From NCBI GenBank assembly GCA_022784805.1, contig JALFYG010000175.1:1-15906 (forward strand): a stretch of 15,906 nucleotides of DNA, written 5' to 3'. The stretch comes from Spirochaetales bacterium (GTDB taxonomy: Bacteria > Spirochaetota > Spirochaetia > Sphaerochaetales > Sphaerochaetaceae). The stretch's first letter is position 1, and each line of letters opens with the position of its first letter. Below the pieces are notes generated by a model. That model had not been told where the DNA came from. It did no database searches and saw only the letters and a list, made by a program, of their open reading frames with translations. Below are positions 1 through 7,400 of this stretch, in pieces. A program made the position numbers and the translations under genes.

Positions 1-665
1 CCCATATCCCTCAGAGGCTGGAATACTGATGAAAGGGACTCAATCTGCTCGGAGGAGGAGAAATCACTATAGACAAACTGAAGAAGTACAGAATTCCCGC
101 TGCCACCCACAAGCATATACTTCACCATTGGGTCATTCTCGACTCTTTCCTTCATCTCCAAGACGTCGGCATCGCTCCAAACTCCATCTTCATTTGGATT
201 CATGCTTATGACTCCCAAGTGTTCGTCGTTGCCGCTTATTGTCATCCAATCAAAAATCGACTGGGGGCGGGCGGAATCACGTCTTTTTTCTATTTCGTCT
301 ATGCAGTTCTCCAAGGTGGAGATGTATTCGCTTTTCCATAGATCTGGAAAAGAAACCAGCACATACATGGTGGATGTATATGGATAATCTTTCTCTTCTT
401 CGACGGCCACGGTATCTAAGGAGGCAACGAGCCCAGTCCTGTAATCACTGGAGACAATATAGTCGGTCTCGATATTGGCACTGGCTGTTAATCCTGACTC
501 GCCCCCATCCGACTCCACATAATAGACATCATCCATTTCATCCCAAGGGAAGAAGCGTGTGAAATCTCCGTTTATAACTAAGGAAGTGGCTTCATAAAAG
601 AAAAAAACTGACAAAAGAAGGACAGAGAGTACAATGATTATCGATATTTTTCTTTCCTTATTCAT
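1..665 (-). CDS. Envelope protein, N-terminal part (RND/MMPL exporter-like), cut by window edge
   Basis: The first 221 codons of a gene that runs off the left edge. It starts with ATG at 665-663, overlaps the stop of the upstream ligase-like gene by 8 nt (ATGAATAA), and has AGAGG about 11 nt before the ATG, so it is the last visible gene of the glycan operon and probably translationally coupled. Residues 1-5 are charged (MNKER) and residues 6-22 form one hydrophobic helix. The rest is hydrophilic and looks extracytoplasmic: a Tyr/Asp/Ser-rich stretch, then a region around residues 180-218 (VKYMLVGGSGNSVLLQF, then SSEQIESLSSVFQPL) that resembles the first periplasmic loop of RND/MMPL-family exporters. 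In that family the loop follows the first membrane helix. The exporter assignment is inference, because the other helices lie outside the window. A single-pass envelope protein is the alternative. Confidence 0.5.
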   Translation of the reverse strand, partial: MNKERKISIIIVLSVLLLSVFFFYEATSLVINGDFTRFFPWDEMDDVYYVESDGGESGLTASANIETDYIVSSDYRTGLVASLDTVAVEEEKDYPYTSTMYVLVSFPDLWKSEYISTLENCIDEIEKRRDSARPQSIFDWMTISGNDEHLGVISMNPNEDGVWSDADVLEMKERVENDPMVKYMLVGGSGNSVLLQFVYSDFSSSEQIESLSSVFQPLRDM

Positions 666-1920
666 TGTACTTTCGCCTCTTTGCTACAGTTATTGAGTAT
701 ATGGCCGATATAGACATTATAAATAAAAGCTGCTCAGCCCCACCTATAAAGTATATACTGCTCTCGGCAAGAGAGTGAATAATGAAAAAAGAAAGAATGG
801 AAAGGGATGCAAACACTTCCCTCAAGGCCCATTTCTTCTCTCCTTTCATATATCCTAAACCCCTTCCCATTATCCATAACCAACCCACTATAAAGGAAAG
901 AGCCGCTATAATTCCATACTCGAAGAAGACACCCAGATACATATTATGTGCCAAATGTCTTTCTCCTTGGTTTACCAAAGTCACTGAAGAAGCCTCATTG
1001 GCCTCCAGTTTTTCTACCATTTTCTTACTGTTACCGGAGAAGCCAAAGATATACTCTTCGATATCCATGCTTTCCAAAGTCTCCCGCCAAATGATTGTTC
1101 TTCCACTGGAGAGTTTATCGAGAGTATAAGAGTTGACGCTTCTGTCTCCTGAAAGAATGAAAATAAGCGCTGCAATTACAACACACAAGGCAGGAACAAA
1201 GGCCCAGAATGCCTTAGTACGCCTATAAAGGAAAAGAAGGGCAACGATCACGATAAACAAGCAGGATACAACAAGAGCAAAGAGGGATGTTCTGGAATCT
1301 GATTTCCACAAAATATAAAGGAAGAATGGAATCAAACCGATGGTGAATATATTCCATACCACAGTTGCATCTACTCTCTTCCACTTCCTTATATTCATCA
1401 TACATAAAATGATGGACAAGGCCGCCATGACACCCAGGGAATTGGACTGGTCACTGAGGCCGCTGAATCTAATCTCCTCACTCTCAATACCCTGCACAAG
1501 GCCGAAGATTGAATAGATAAGGGAAAAGACCACGGCAAAAATAGAGAAGTAAAGGAAGACATCGTGAATATCTTTCTTTATCTCTATTAAAGCCAAAATC
1601 AGAGCCCATGTCTCCACAATTGCAAAGCCAGCTACACTGAATCTATCCAAATCAGAGCCTCCTACAAGGGAGGAAAAGAGTATAAAGAAAGTCATTGTAA
1701 CAAGGGAGACACTACCGAAATTACAAGGAAATCTTTTTCTTGAATAAAACCAAAAAGTGATAAACAGAAGTGCAAATACTGTAACTATACCGTCCAGAAC
1801 AAGGATAACATCAACTATAGAATGGATTTTTTCAAAAAATCCAATGAGAGTATAGGTTATAATTATAAACTTGGCATAATAAGACGCCACCCTATCATCA
1901 CCAAGTGAAATCTGATTCAT
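658..1920 (-). CDS. O-antigen ligase/polymerase-like membrane protein (Wzy_C family)
   Basis: A 420-residue polytopic inner-membrane protein with about ten hydrophobic segments. Landmarks of the O-antigen ligase/polymerase family are visible: FSGLSDQSNSLG (152-163), SDSRTSLFAL (207-216), SSGRTIIWRETL (271-282, the start of the large periplasmic loop) and HLAHNMYLGVFFEYGI (322-337), with the family's His-Asn pair. Proteins of this family polymerise lipid-linked repeat units or ligate a finished glycan to a lipid or protein acceptor outside the inner membrane; sequence alone does not separate the two activities. The ATG at 1920 has AAGGGG 6 nt upstream. It lies 90 nt after the flippase gene and overlaps the next gene by 8 nt. 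The position after a glycosyltransferase and a flippase supports a glycan-assembly role. Confidence 0.82.
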   Translation of the reverse strand: MNQISLGDDRVASYYAKFIIITYTLIGFFEKIHSIVDVILVLDGIVTVFALLFITFWFYSRKRFPCNFGSVSLVTMTFFILFSSLVGGSDLDRFSVAGFAIVETWALILALIEIKKDIHDVFLYFSIFAVVFSLIYSIFGLVQGIESEEIRFSGLSDQSNSLGVMAALSIILCMMNIRKWKRVDATVVWNIFTIGLIPFFLYILWKSDSRTSLFALVVSCLFIVIVALLFLYRRTKAFWAFVPALCVVIAALIFILSGDRSVNSYTLDKLSSGRTIIWRETLESMDIEEYIFGFSGNSKKMVEKLEANEASSVTLVNQGERHLAHNMYLGVFFEYGIIAALSFIVGWLWIMGRGLGYMKGEKKWALREVFASLSILSFFIIHSLAESSIYFIGGAEQLLFIMSISAIYSITVAKRRKYNE

Positions 1921-1962
1921 CGTAACCCCTTTTCCCCCGGATTCCTGATCAAATTCATCAAT

Positions 1963-1971
1963 ACTATAACA
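1963..1971 (-). promoter_or_regulatory. Possible internal extended -10 promoter before the ligase-like gene
   Basis: The 90-nt gap between the flippase and ligase-like genes carries, on the minus strand, TGT followed by TATAGT (5 of 6 to the -10 consensus), an extended -10. The predicted start is near 1956, giving a leader of about 36 nt with AAGGGG before the ATG. The best -35 match upstream is poor, so this is a weak candidate for partly independent expression of the last two genes. Confidence 0.3.
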
Positions 1972-2010
1972 GAACCAGTAAAGTCTAGTAAAGAAAAAAT
2001 AAAAACCAAT

Positions 2011-3357
2011 TTAAACAAACAAAGACCCAAGAACCAAAAGTATCAATGACAGAACTATAGTAGGAATTAACACTGAAACCATAGTCGCAGATATCTTTCC
2101 CTTAAGGCGGTGGGTTATTATCAAAGTGTCCACAGGAATTGAGAGAACAAGAAGGGTAATGGAAATGGAGAGAGGTATCGCCTGATAATCAAAGCTCTCC
2201 CTAAGTAAAAGTGTGAGGATTATGACGGAAATAGCCTCCAATAACGGCTTCCACCAATCCCTATGATAATCCCCCATGGCATCCCTCAGAACCAACAGAG
2301 TGGTCCTTGAAGAGAGCAAAAACATCTCAAGGGCCATAAAACGGGTTTCCAGTACAATGTTCTCCTCCCCAAAAGAGAGGGCTCCTATTTCTCCTCCAAA
2401 GAGAAGGAATATAAGGGCGGCAAAGAAGGAAACCAAAAGATTATAAAAAGACATCTTTCTATAGAGAGAGTAAGTATCTTTTCTTCCCTCCACTGCATAG
2501 TGCTCCCCCACAATTCCTGTGACGGAGCTTTGAAATATCCAGAAGAGTGTCATAAACGCAGTGGATATCAACAGGAGGTTAGAGTACCTGCCACCGATGG
2601 TGAATCCGAATATCAAATTCACAGCTATTATCTCATAAGAGCGGAAAAACAAGCTTCCAAACCTATGGGACGCCATACTTGGCATCATCTTAAAGAGATA
2701 CTTCTCTTCTTTCTTGTCGATGACTCCCTTTTTCTCATCTATCCACTTACATACAGAGCCGGCTTTAAAGAAGAGAAGAAGGTATGACAAAATGACGGAG
2801 ACCATGGAAGCTGCAATATAAAGGGTAAAACTTCTCGTCAGTGTAATGATGACCATCTCCAACACAGAGCCCACTCCCCTTCCTATATGCACATACTTGG
2901 ATACGACATCATTTCTTCCCGATACATTGAGGGCCAAGGCTCTCCATCCCAAATAATACTGGGCGCACTGCCCTATGAAATAGAGAAGAGAGGGAATAAA
3001 CAGTCCCTTTTTTTCCATAAAAAAGAGGGAAATAAAGAAGAAAAGAGTCATCATGACCGCTGACACTATCAAATAGAGCTTCTTTGCTTCCCTTAAAACT
3101 CCATTCTTCTTTTCATCATTATCACTTGCCAGTGCCCTGGACATAAAACTGGTGAGGGATGTGTTTACCCCGCAGTCCACCACCGAAACAAAGAGAAAAA
3201 CATGCTCGAAAAGGGAGGTATATCCCACATAGTCCACTGTCATGTATTTCAAGAAGACTATTCTTGAAAGAAACATCATGACGCCGGATATCAGTGAAAA
3301 AAGGGAACCGGCGACAAAATTCCTGATGCCTTGTGGAAGGCGGACCTTTCTATCCAT
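2011..3357 (-). CDS. Polysaccharide flippase (Wzx-like, MOP/MVF superfamily)
   Basis: A 448-residue integral membrane protein with roughly 12-14 hydrophobic helices spread over its whole length. The N-terminus (GIRNFVAGSLFSLISGVMMF, then a short loop and YVGYTSLFEHVF) has the layout of Wzx-type exporters of the multidrug/oligosaccharidyl-lipid/polysaccharide superfamily, where a short amphipathic start leads into helix 1 and a Gly-rich loop follows helix 2. Such proteins move lipid-linked glycan units from the cytoplasmic to the periplasmic face of the inner membrane. The start codon at 3357-3355 is preceded by AAAGGGGAGGAAGA, a very strong ribosome-binding site, and overlaps the glycosyltransferase stop codon by 8 nt (ATGGATAG). 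The substrate cannot be read from the sequence; the neighbouring glycosyltransferase and ligase-like genes suggest a surface glycan. Confidence 0.78.
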   Translation of the reverse strand: MDRKVRLPQGIRNFVAGSLFSLISGVMMFLSRIVFLKYMTVDYVGYTSLFEHVFLFVSVVDCGVNTSLTSFMSRALASDNDEKKNGVLREAKKLYLIVSAVMMTLFFFISLFFMEKKGLFIPSLLYFIGQCAQYYLGWRALALNVSGRNDVVSKYVHIGRGVGSVLEMVIITLTRSFTLYIAASMVSVILSYLLLFFKAGSVCKWIDEKKGVIDKKEEKYLFKMMPSMASHRFGSLFFRSYEIIAVNLIFGFTIGGRYSNLLLISTAFMTLFWIFQSSVTGIVGEHYAVEGRKDTYSLYRKMSFYNLLVSFFAALIFLLFGGEIGALSFGEENIVLETRFMALEMFLLSSRTTLLVLRDAMGDYHRDWWKPLLEAISVIILTLLLRESFDYQAIPLSISITLLVLSIPVDTLIITHRLKGKISATMVSVLIPTIVLSLILLVLGSLFV

Positions 3358-4510
3358 TCTTCCTCCCCTTTATTGCACTCTCAAAGCTCCTCTTAAGCTT
3401 TTCTCCAAATATTGAGAGGGCGAATCTGGACATGCTGCTTTTTGCCTTCTCTCCAAGGGTATTTCTCAAGGAAGGAGAAGAGCAGAGGATATCAGCCTTA
3501 AGGACAAAGTCATCCAGGGAATCGTAGACCATTCCGTTCCTTCCATTTATCAGATACCCTTTCAACACAGGGTCATCTTTCACCAATAAAGGCAAACCGC
3601 TGGCCATGGCCTCCACATAAGATAGGCACTGGGTCTCAGAGAGTGATGCCCCGATATAGATATCTCCGATCTTATAGTATCTCCAGACATCCTCTCCTGG
3701 AACTTCACCTCCGAAGACCACTCTCTCTTTGACACCCAACTCCTCTGCCTTTTTCTCCAGATTCTCCCTTTCAGGGCCTCCACCGATAAACAAAAGTTTT
3801 GTCGATGGGATATCCAAGTTAGAGAAAAGGGAAAGGACTTGGTCCACACTCTTTTCCTTACTTAATCTACAGATGGAGATGAATACAACATCATCATCTT
3901 TAAATCCATACCCTCTTCTATACTCCCTTCTCTCGCTGTCGCTGAGAGTCTGGGAGAAAAGATCCAAATCTAATCCCACCATTATTCTGTCTATAGGCTT
4001 CTTGATTCTATAGGATGAGATAAGGTCGAAAATCTTATCGGAGGAGCAGATAATCCTGTTGGCTTTTCGAATGAGAAAAGGAACAACAAATGATGCAAAG
4101 AAGTTCCATGCCCTTACAAACCTTGTAAAGTGTATGGCATAGGCAACAAAATCTGTGTGGCAGGTATGGACAATGGGGATATTCAGTTTCTTTGAAATCT
4201 TGGAAGCAAACAAAAACGAGAAAAACTCGCTTTGGGAGTGAATTATATCCGGGTGCCATTCATAGATATCTTTTAATATCTTGTCTCCCAGGGCAACAGA
4301 AGCATTGGAATCCTTGTAAAGACGAGGAAAATTCGACTTAATGTACCAGCATTTATTCTCTTCGTTCCAATAGGACTTTTTTCCCTCTCCAATAGTAAGA
4401 ACCCTTACTTCATCACCCAGGGCCTTCAATGCCTTGATTTCATTGAGTACTGCGGTTGTGACACCACATTGGAAAGGTAAATAAAACTCCGTAGTTATAA
4501 GTATTCGCAA
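3350..4510 (-). CDS. GT4 glycosyltransferase, diacylglycerol glucosyltransferase-like
   Basis: From the TTG at 4510-4508 this is a 386-residue GT-B enzyme starting MRILITTEFYLP, the usual start and length for GT4. Visible motifs are the Gly loop CGVTT (15-19), HSQSEF (91-96), VHTCHTDF (114-121), the nucleotide-phosphate site RLSKEKS (215-221), FIGGGPE (241-247) and the EX7E box within ETQCLSYVEAMASGLP (292-307, E292 and E300). The HTCHTDF and SETQ...EAMASGLP patterns are most like 1,2-diacylglycerol 3-glucosyltransferases, which make glycolipids at the inner face of the membrane; that substrate is inference. The frame stays open upstream to 4642, but those 44 codons contain no ATG, are T-rich and match no GT4 N-terminus. 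GGGGG at 4521-4517 sits 6 nt before the chosen TTG; TTG at 4513 is the alternative. Confidence 0.8.
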   Translation of the reverse strand: MRILITTEFYLPFQCGVTTAVLNEIKALKALGDEVRVLTIGEGKKSYWNEENKCWYIKSNFPRLYKDSNASVALGDKILKDIYEWHPDIIHSQSEFFSFLFASKISKKLNIPIVHTCHTDFVAYAIHFTRFVRAWNFFASFVVPFLIRKANRIICSSDKIFDLISSYRIKKPIDRIMVGLDLDLFSQTLSDSERREYRRGYGFKDDDVVFISICRLSKEKSVDQVLSLFSNLDIPSTKLLFIGGGPERENLEKKAEELGVKERVVFGGEVPGEDVWRYYKIGDIYIGASLSETQCLSYVEAMASGLPLLVKDDPVLKGYLINGRNGMVYDSLDDFVLKADILCSSPSLRNTLGEKAKSSMSRFALSIFGEKLKRSFESAIKGRKNG

Positions 4511-4511
4511 C

Positions 4512-4530
4512 AATGGCCCCCGAGGGCATT
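4512..4530 (-). promoter_or_regulatory. Hairpin over the ribosome-binding site of the glycosyltransferase gene
   Basis: Just before the proposed TTG start, the minus-strand transcript can form AATG-CCC pairing with GGG-CCATT (7 pairs with one bulged base, 4-nt loop). This sequesters the GGGGG that would serve as the ribosome-binding site. Upstream lies a T-rich leader (4531-4642) without a recognisable gene. Control of operon translation is possible but unproven. Confidence 0.35.
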
Positions 4531-4672
4531 GTGCATTAGAAAACAAAAAAACACAAACAAAAAAAGATATTATTCTTCTCCAAATGGCGTAAAACCATAT
4601 ACAAAAGAGAAAAAAAGGCGGATTCCAATGGAATAGAAACAAAAACTATCTTTGGGATGCCCGATAACTTCG

Positions 4673-4700
4673 TTGACAGCGGTTGCTAATAGATGGTAAT
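4673..4700 (+). promoter_or_regulatory. Promoter of the SurA/PpiD-like gene
   Basis: A perfect -35 TTGACA (4673-4678) is followed after 16 nt by GGTAAT (4695-4700, 4 of 6 to the -10 consensus). Transcription would start near 4707, giving a leader of about 55 nt. The leader contains a possible small stem (GGTGCC at 4709-4714 with GGCGCC at 4723-4728) and a strong ribosome-binding site AAAGGGG (4748-4754), 7 nt from the ATG. Confidence 0.6.
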
Positions 4701-4761
4701 TTAGTCGGAGGTGCCCTTTTGTGGCGCCAATTAATTATTTAGTTTCTAAAGGGGTCCCAAT

Positions 4762-6327
4762 ATGAGCGACGGAGAAAAGGCTTTGGAAATGCCTGTAAAG
4801 AAAAACGACAATGATAAGAAGCCTAAAAAGAAAACAAAGAAGTCATTGGGATGGATCATCGGAGTCGTCGTTCTGATCCTCATCTCTCTTACATTCCTTC
4901 TTCCATCAACTATGTTCTATGGTGATTCTTCATCATCAATCAGTTTTGGAAAGTATAACGGAAATAGTATTGAACTGACATATGACAGCTATTTCTACTT
5001 CCAGCTTCAGAATTACTACAACTACTATGTAAATCAGTATGGAACAGATGTAGCAAACAACTACTCCTACAATATCTATTACTCCGCTTATCAGAGCGCA
5101 CTTGTACATGAAGCTTTGAAAGAGAAGGCAGAGGCTGCTGGAATCAAGGCAACAAGTAAGAGCGTATCGGATGCAGTAGTAGAGTCTGGATTCTATTCAG
5201 ATGGTGAAGCTTCATTCAGCCAGGAAATCTACAACCAGGCTACAGACATGCAGCATAAGCAGATTGTCTCTTGGATGAAAGATTCTCTCCCAACAGATGA
5301 AGTCATCAACAACTATGCTTCTGCAAAGGTAAGTAAGAGTGAGACAGAGTTCATCTCATCCCTCAGCGATGGAGTCAGAAACTTCGAATACATCGCTCTC
5401 ACAGGCGAGATGTACCCGGATGAAGATGCTGCCGCCTACATCGAATCCCACAAGGATCTCTTCCAGTATGTAGGTTTCACAAGAGCTACATATGCAACAA
5501 CAGAGGAAGCTACAGCAGCTCTCGAGGCTATTGCAAAGGGAACAAAGACAATGGAAGAAGCTGTTGCTGAGTCCGTTGATTCTTCTACAAGTGAAGGCGG
5601 AAAGATCAGCATGATCTATCGCTATGCCCTAGACAACTATCTTGCTTCCACTTCTCCAGACTCTTCTGCAGAGGTATTCGCTGCTGAGAAAGGCACAATT
5701 GTCGGTCCTATCTACACTTCAGAGGGTTACTCACTCTACCTCATCGATCAGGCTGCAACAGACCCAGATACAACAGATTCAACAACTCTCTATGCAGCTA
5801 AGCTCTATGTCACACAGTATGACAACGAAGTCATGAAGGCATTCTTGGAAGGAAAGGCAGCTGAAGTATTTGCTGAAGCTAAGGTTGACTTTGAAGCAGC
5901 AGCAGATAAGTATGGTCTCACTATCAACACTGTCTCTTCAAGTGCTGAGAACCCTGGTGACAGCCAGTACATTGCATCCTTCAACTACTCAGATGCAAGC
6001 TACACATCAACTGGTTCCATCACAAACGGTTATCTCTACACTGCTGTCACAGCTGATTCTTCATTCTCAGATAAGCTCTTCTCTTCTGACTATGGTACTG
6101 TTCTTGATCCAGTATATGCTAGCAACGCTTACATCATCGTGCGTCCAATGGAAGCTACAGGAAGCACAAGCTACCTTTCCAGCATGATCTCCAGCATGTA
6201 CTCATCCTATGTTCCATCTCAGTCTCTCTCAGACTATCAGAACACAGTCATCAACTCAGACAAGGTTGAAGACAACTTCATCTCAGGATTCCTTTCAGCC
6301 GCTTACGGCTCTCAGACCTCCAAATAA
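4762..6327 (+). CDS. Membrane-anchored SurA/PpiD-like foldase (parvulin-type)
   Basis: 521 residues. Residues 11-27 are Lys-rich and residues 29-48 form a single membrane helix, so the bulk of the protein faces the periplasm (positive-inside rule), as in PpiD. Residues 66-210 are helical and unusually rich in Tyr, Ser and Asn, corresponding to the SurA-type chaperone module. Residues 238-330 look like a parvulin (PpiC) domain: FTRATYATTEEA, then EGGKISMIYR, then FAAEKGTIVGPIYTSEGYSL. A second, more degenerate parvulin-like repeat may lie at about 375-463. In this family such proteins help fold and deliver outer-membrane and secreted proteins. Strong promoter, ribosome-binding site, dedicated terminator and C/T-ending codons suggest a single, highly expressed gene. 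Whether proline isomerase activity remains cannot be judged here. Confidence 0.75.
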   Translation: MSDGEKALEMPVKKNDNDKKPKKKTKKSLGWIIGVVVLILISLTFLLPSTMFYGDSSSSISFGKYNGNSIELTYDSYFYFQLQNYYNYYVNQYGTDVANNYSYNIYYSAYQSALVHEALKEKAEAAGIKATSKSVSDAVVESGFYSDGEASFSQEIYNQATDMQHKQIVSWMKDSLPTDEVINNYASAKVSKSETEFISSLSDGVRNFEYIALTGEMYPDEDAAAYIESHKDLFQYVGFTRATYATTEEATAALEAIAKGTKTMEEAVAESVDSSTSEGGKISMIYRYALDNYLASTSPDSSAEVFAAEKGTIVGPIYTSEGYSLYLIDQAATDPDTTDSTTLYAAKLYVTQYDNEVMKAFLEGKAAEVFAEAKVDFEAAADKYGLTINTVSSSAENPGDSQYIASFNYSDASYTSTGSITNGYLYTAVTADSSFSDKLFSSDYGTVLDPVYASNAYIIVRPMEATGSTSYLSSMISSMYSSYVPSQSLSDYQNTVINSDKVEDNFISGFLSAAYGSQTSK

Positions 6328-6346
6328 TAGAGATTGTCTTAACTAT

Positions 6347-6378
6347 GGGCCCTCGAAAAATGAGGGCTCATATTTTTT
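6347..6378 (+). terminator. Rho-independent terminator of the foldase gene
   Basis: GGGCCCTC (6347-6354) pairs with GAGGGCTC (6362-6369) over 8 bp with one G-U pair and a 7-nt loop, and is followed by a T-rich run to 6378. It begins 19 nt after the stop codon and separates the gene from the next one. Confidence 0.85.
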
Positions 6379-6381
6379 GAG

Positions 6382-6410
6382 TTCACCTTCCCTTCTCTTG
6401 GTGTTATTCT
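6382..6410 (+). promoter_or_regulatory. Promoter placing transcription start at the ATG (leaderless candidate)
   Basis: TTCACC (6382-6387, 4 of 6 to the -35 consensus), a 17-nt spacer, then TGT-TATTCT, an extended -10 whose hexamer is 6405-6410. Only 6 nt separate the hexamer from the ATG at 6417, so the expected start nucleotide is the A of the ATG. No Shine-Dalgarno sequence lies in front of this gene. Confidence 0.5.
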
Positions 6411-6416
6411 CATAGA

Positions 6417-7340
6417 ATGGAATATTTGATTAAAGACGAGCCATCAATTTTAATTAACAGTCAAACGGGTAATGCCTACCCCTTCTCTGCTGAAGAGGAA
6501 GTGTTTGTTGTCTTGGATAGTGTTAAAAAGCAGATGATAAGTTTTGACTTTGAGAAAAGAAAACTATCTGCCAGATGCATCGTCAGACTAATAGATTATG
6601 GCAAGGGACTTGTAACAGAAGCCAAAGCCACTACTCCGAAGTTTAATATAAAGAGCACCTTCGCCCCTACTCCTTATGCAGACAGTGACATCACCTTCCT
6701 TGGAGGCGGTTTTACAGCCTCTGCAGTGGCAAGAAACGAAAAGATAGGCATCATTGCATCAGTACCGGAACTTCTTCTTCCAGATGGCACCAAGGGTCTT
6801 AGAATCGAAGCTTCCCTTTCCATCAACAAAGACATTAAGTCTTTTAACTGTTTCCTCTCCTATGGAAAGAAATCAGAGTCCCTCCATGCCTCAATTGCAG
6901 AGGACATCAGCGGAACAATTTGGATCGGTGAAAACAAGGCCATTGTAAATGGTGAGAATCTACAAGGCAGGCATGTTTGGAAGAGAACTTCTTTCCCAAA
7001 GAAAAAAGAGAGACCTATAGCCATCATCTATGGTAGAGCATCAAACCTGCCCTTCTCCTGCGTATCCCTTACCTATGACAACTCCTTCTCCATCATTACA
7101 GATGGATATATGAAAGGATTCAGAGGCGTAGAATGGATAGAGAAAGACAATGATACCATTCTTATTACAAATAAAAATGAAATAAACGTAGAGGCGAAGA
7201 TATTCTCATCCGTCCATGAGAAAAGAGGACCATTCAGAAAGGCAAACACTTTCAGATATGCCATGTTCTCTGGTCAAGTATTGAATAAGAAAATCACAGA
7301 AGCTGTGGGATATCTTGAATATCCTGACCGTTTACAATAG
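6417..7340 (+). CDS. DUF2804-like protein of unknown function
   Basis: 307 residues, no signal peptide or membrane helix, and a strong beta-strand pattern throughout. I do not recognise a biochemical function. Order and spacing loosely follow the DUF2804 family: a central IDYGKGLVTEAKA (residues 59-71), a mid-protein SGTIWIGENKAIVNG followed by LQGRHVW, and an ending of the form FSGQV...AVGYLEY, where the family usually shows an FSG-V and a glycine-rich tail. The conserved Trp/Arg-rich WGRG-type motif of that family is not evident, so this would be a divergent member. The gene stands between a terminator and the helicase gene, 60 nt upstream of the latter in the same direction, and could be co-transcribed with it. 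A lipocalin-like barrel is another reading of the beta-rich pattern. Confidence 0.6.
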   Translation: MEYLIKDEPSILINSQTGNAYPFSAEEEVFVVLDSVKKQMISFDFEKRKLSARCIVRLIDYGKGLVTEAKATTPKFNIKSTFAPTPYADSDITFLGGGFTASAVARNEKIGIIASVPELLLPDGTKGLRIEASLSINKDIKSFNCFLSYGKKSESLHASIAEDISGTIWIGENKAIVNGENLQGRHVWKRTSFPKKKERPIAIIYGRASNLPFSCVSLTYDNSFSIITDGYMKGFRGVEWIEKDNDTILITNKNEINVEAKIFSSVHEKRGPFRKANTFRYAMFSGQVLNKKITEAVGYLEYPDRLQ

Positions 7341-7400
7341 ACCAAACCTCACTCAATCTGTTAAACTCCTCCAGGCAATATAAAAGTTACGTAAAATATT

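Noticed and set aside
4511..4642. N-terminal extension of the glycosyltransferase starting at a TTG near 4642
   Set aside because: The 44 residues are an artefact-like hydrophobic run from T-rich DNA, contain no ATG and do not fit GT4 N-termini, which begin at MRILITTEFYLP.
4709..4728. Riboswitch in the foldase leader (GGTGCC...GGCGCC stem)
   Set aside because: A single 6-bp stem in a leader of about 55 nt with no known aptamer core; too little to call.
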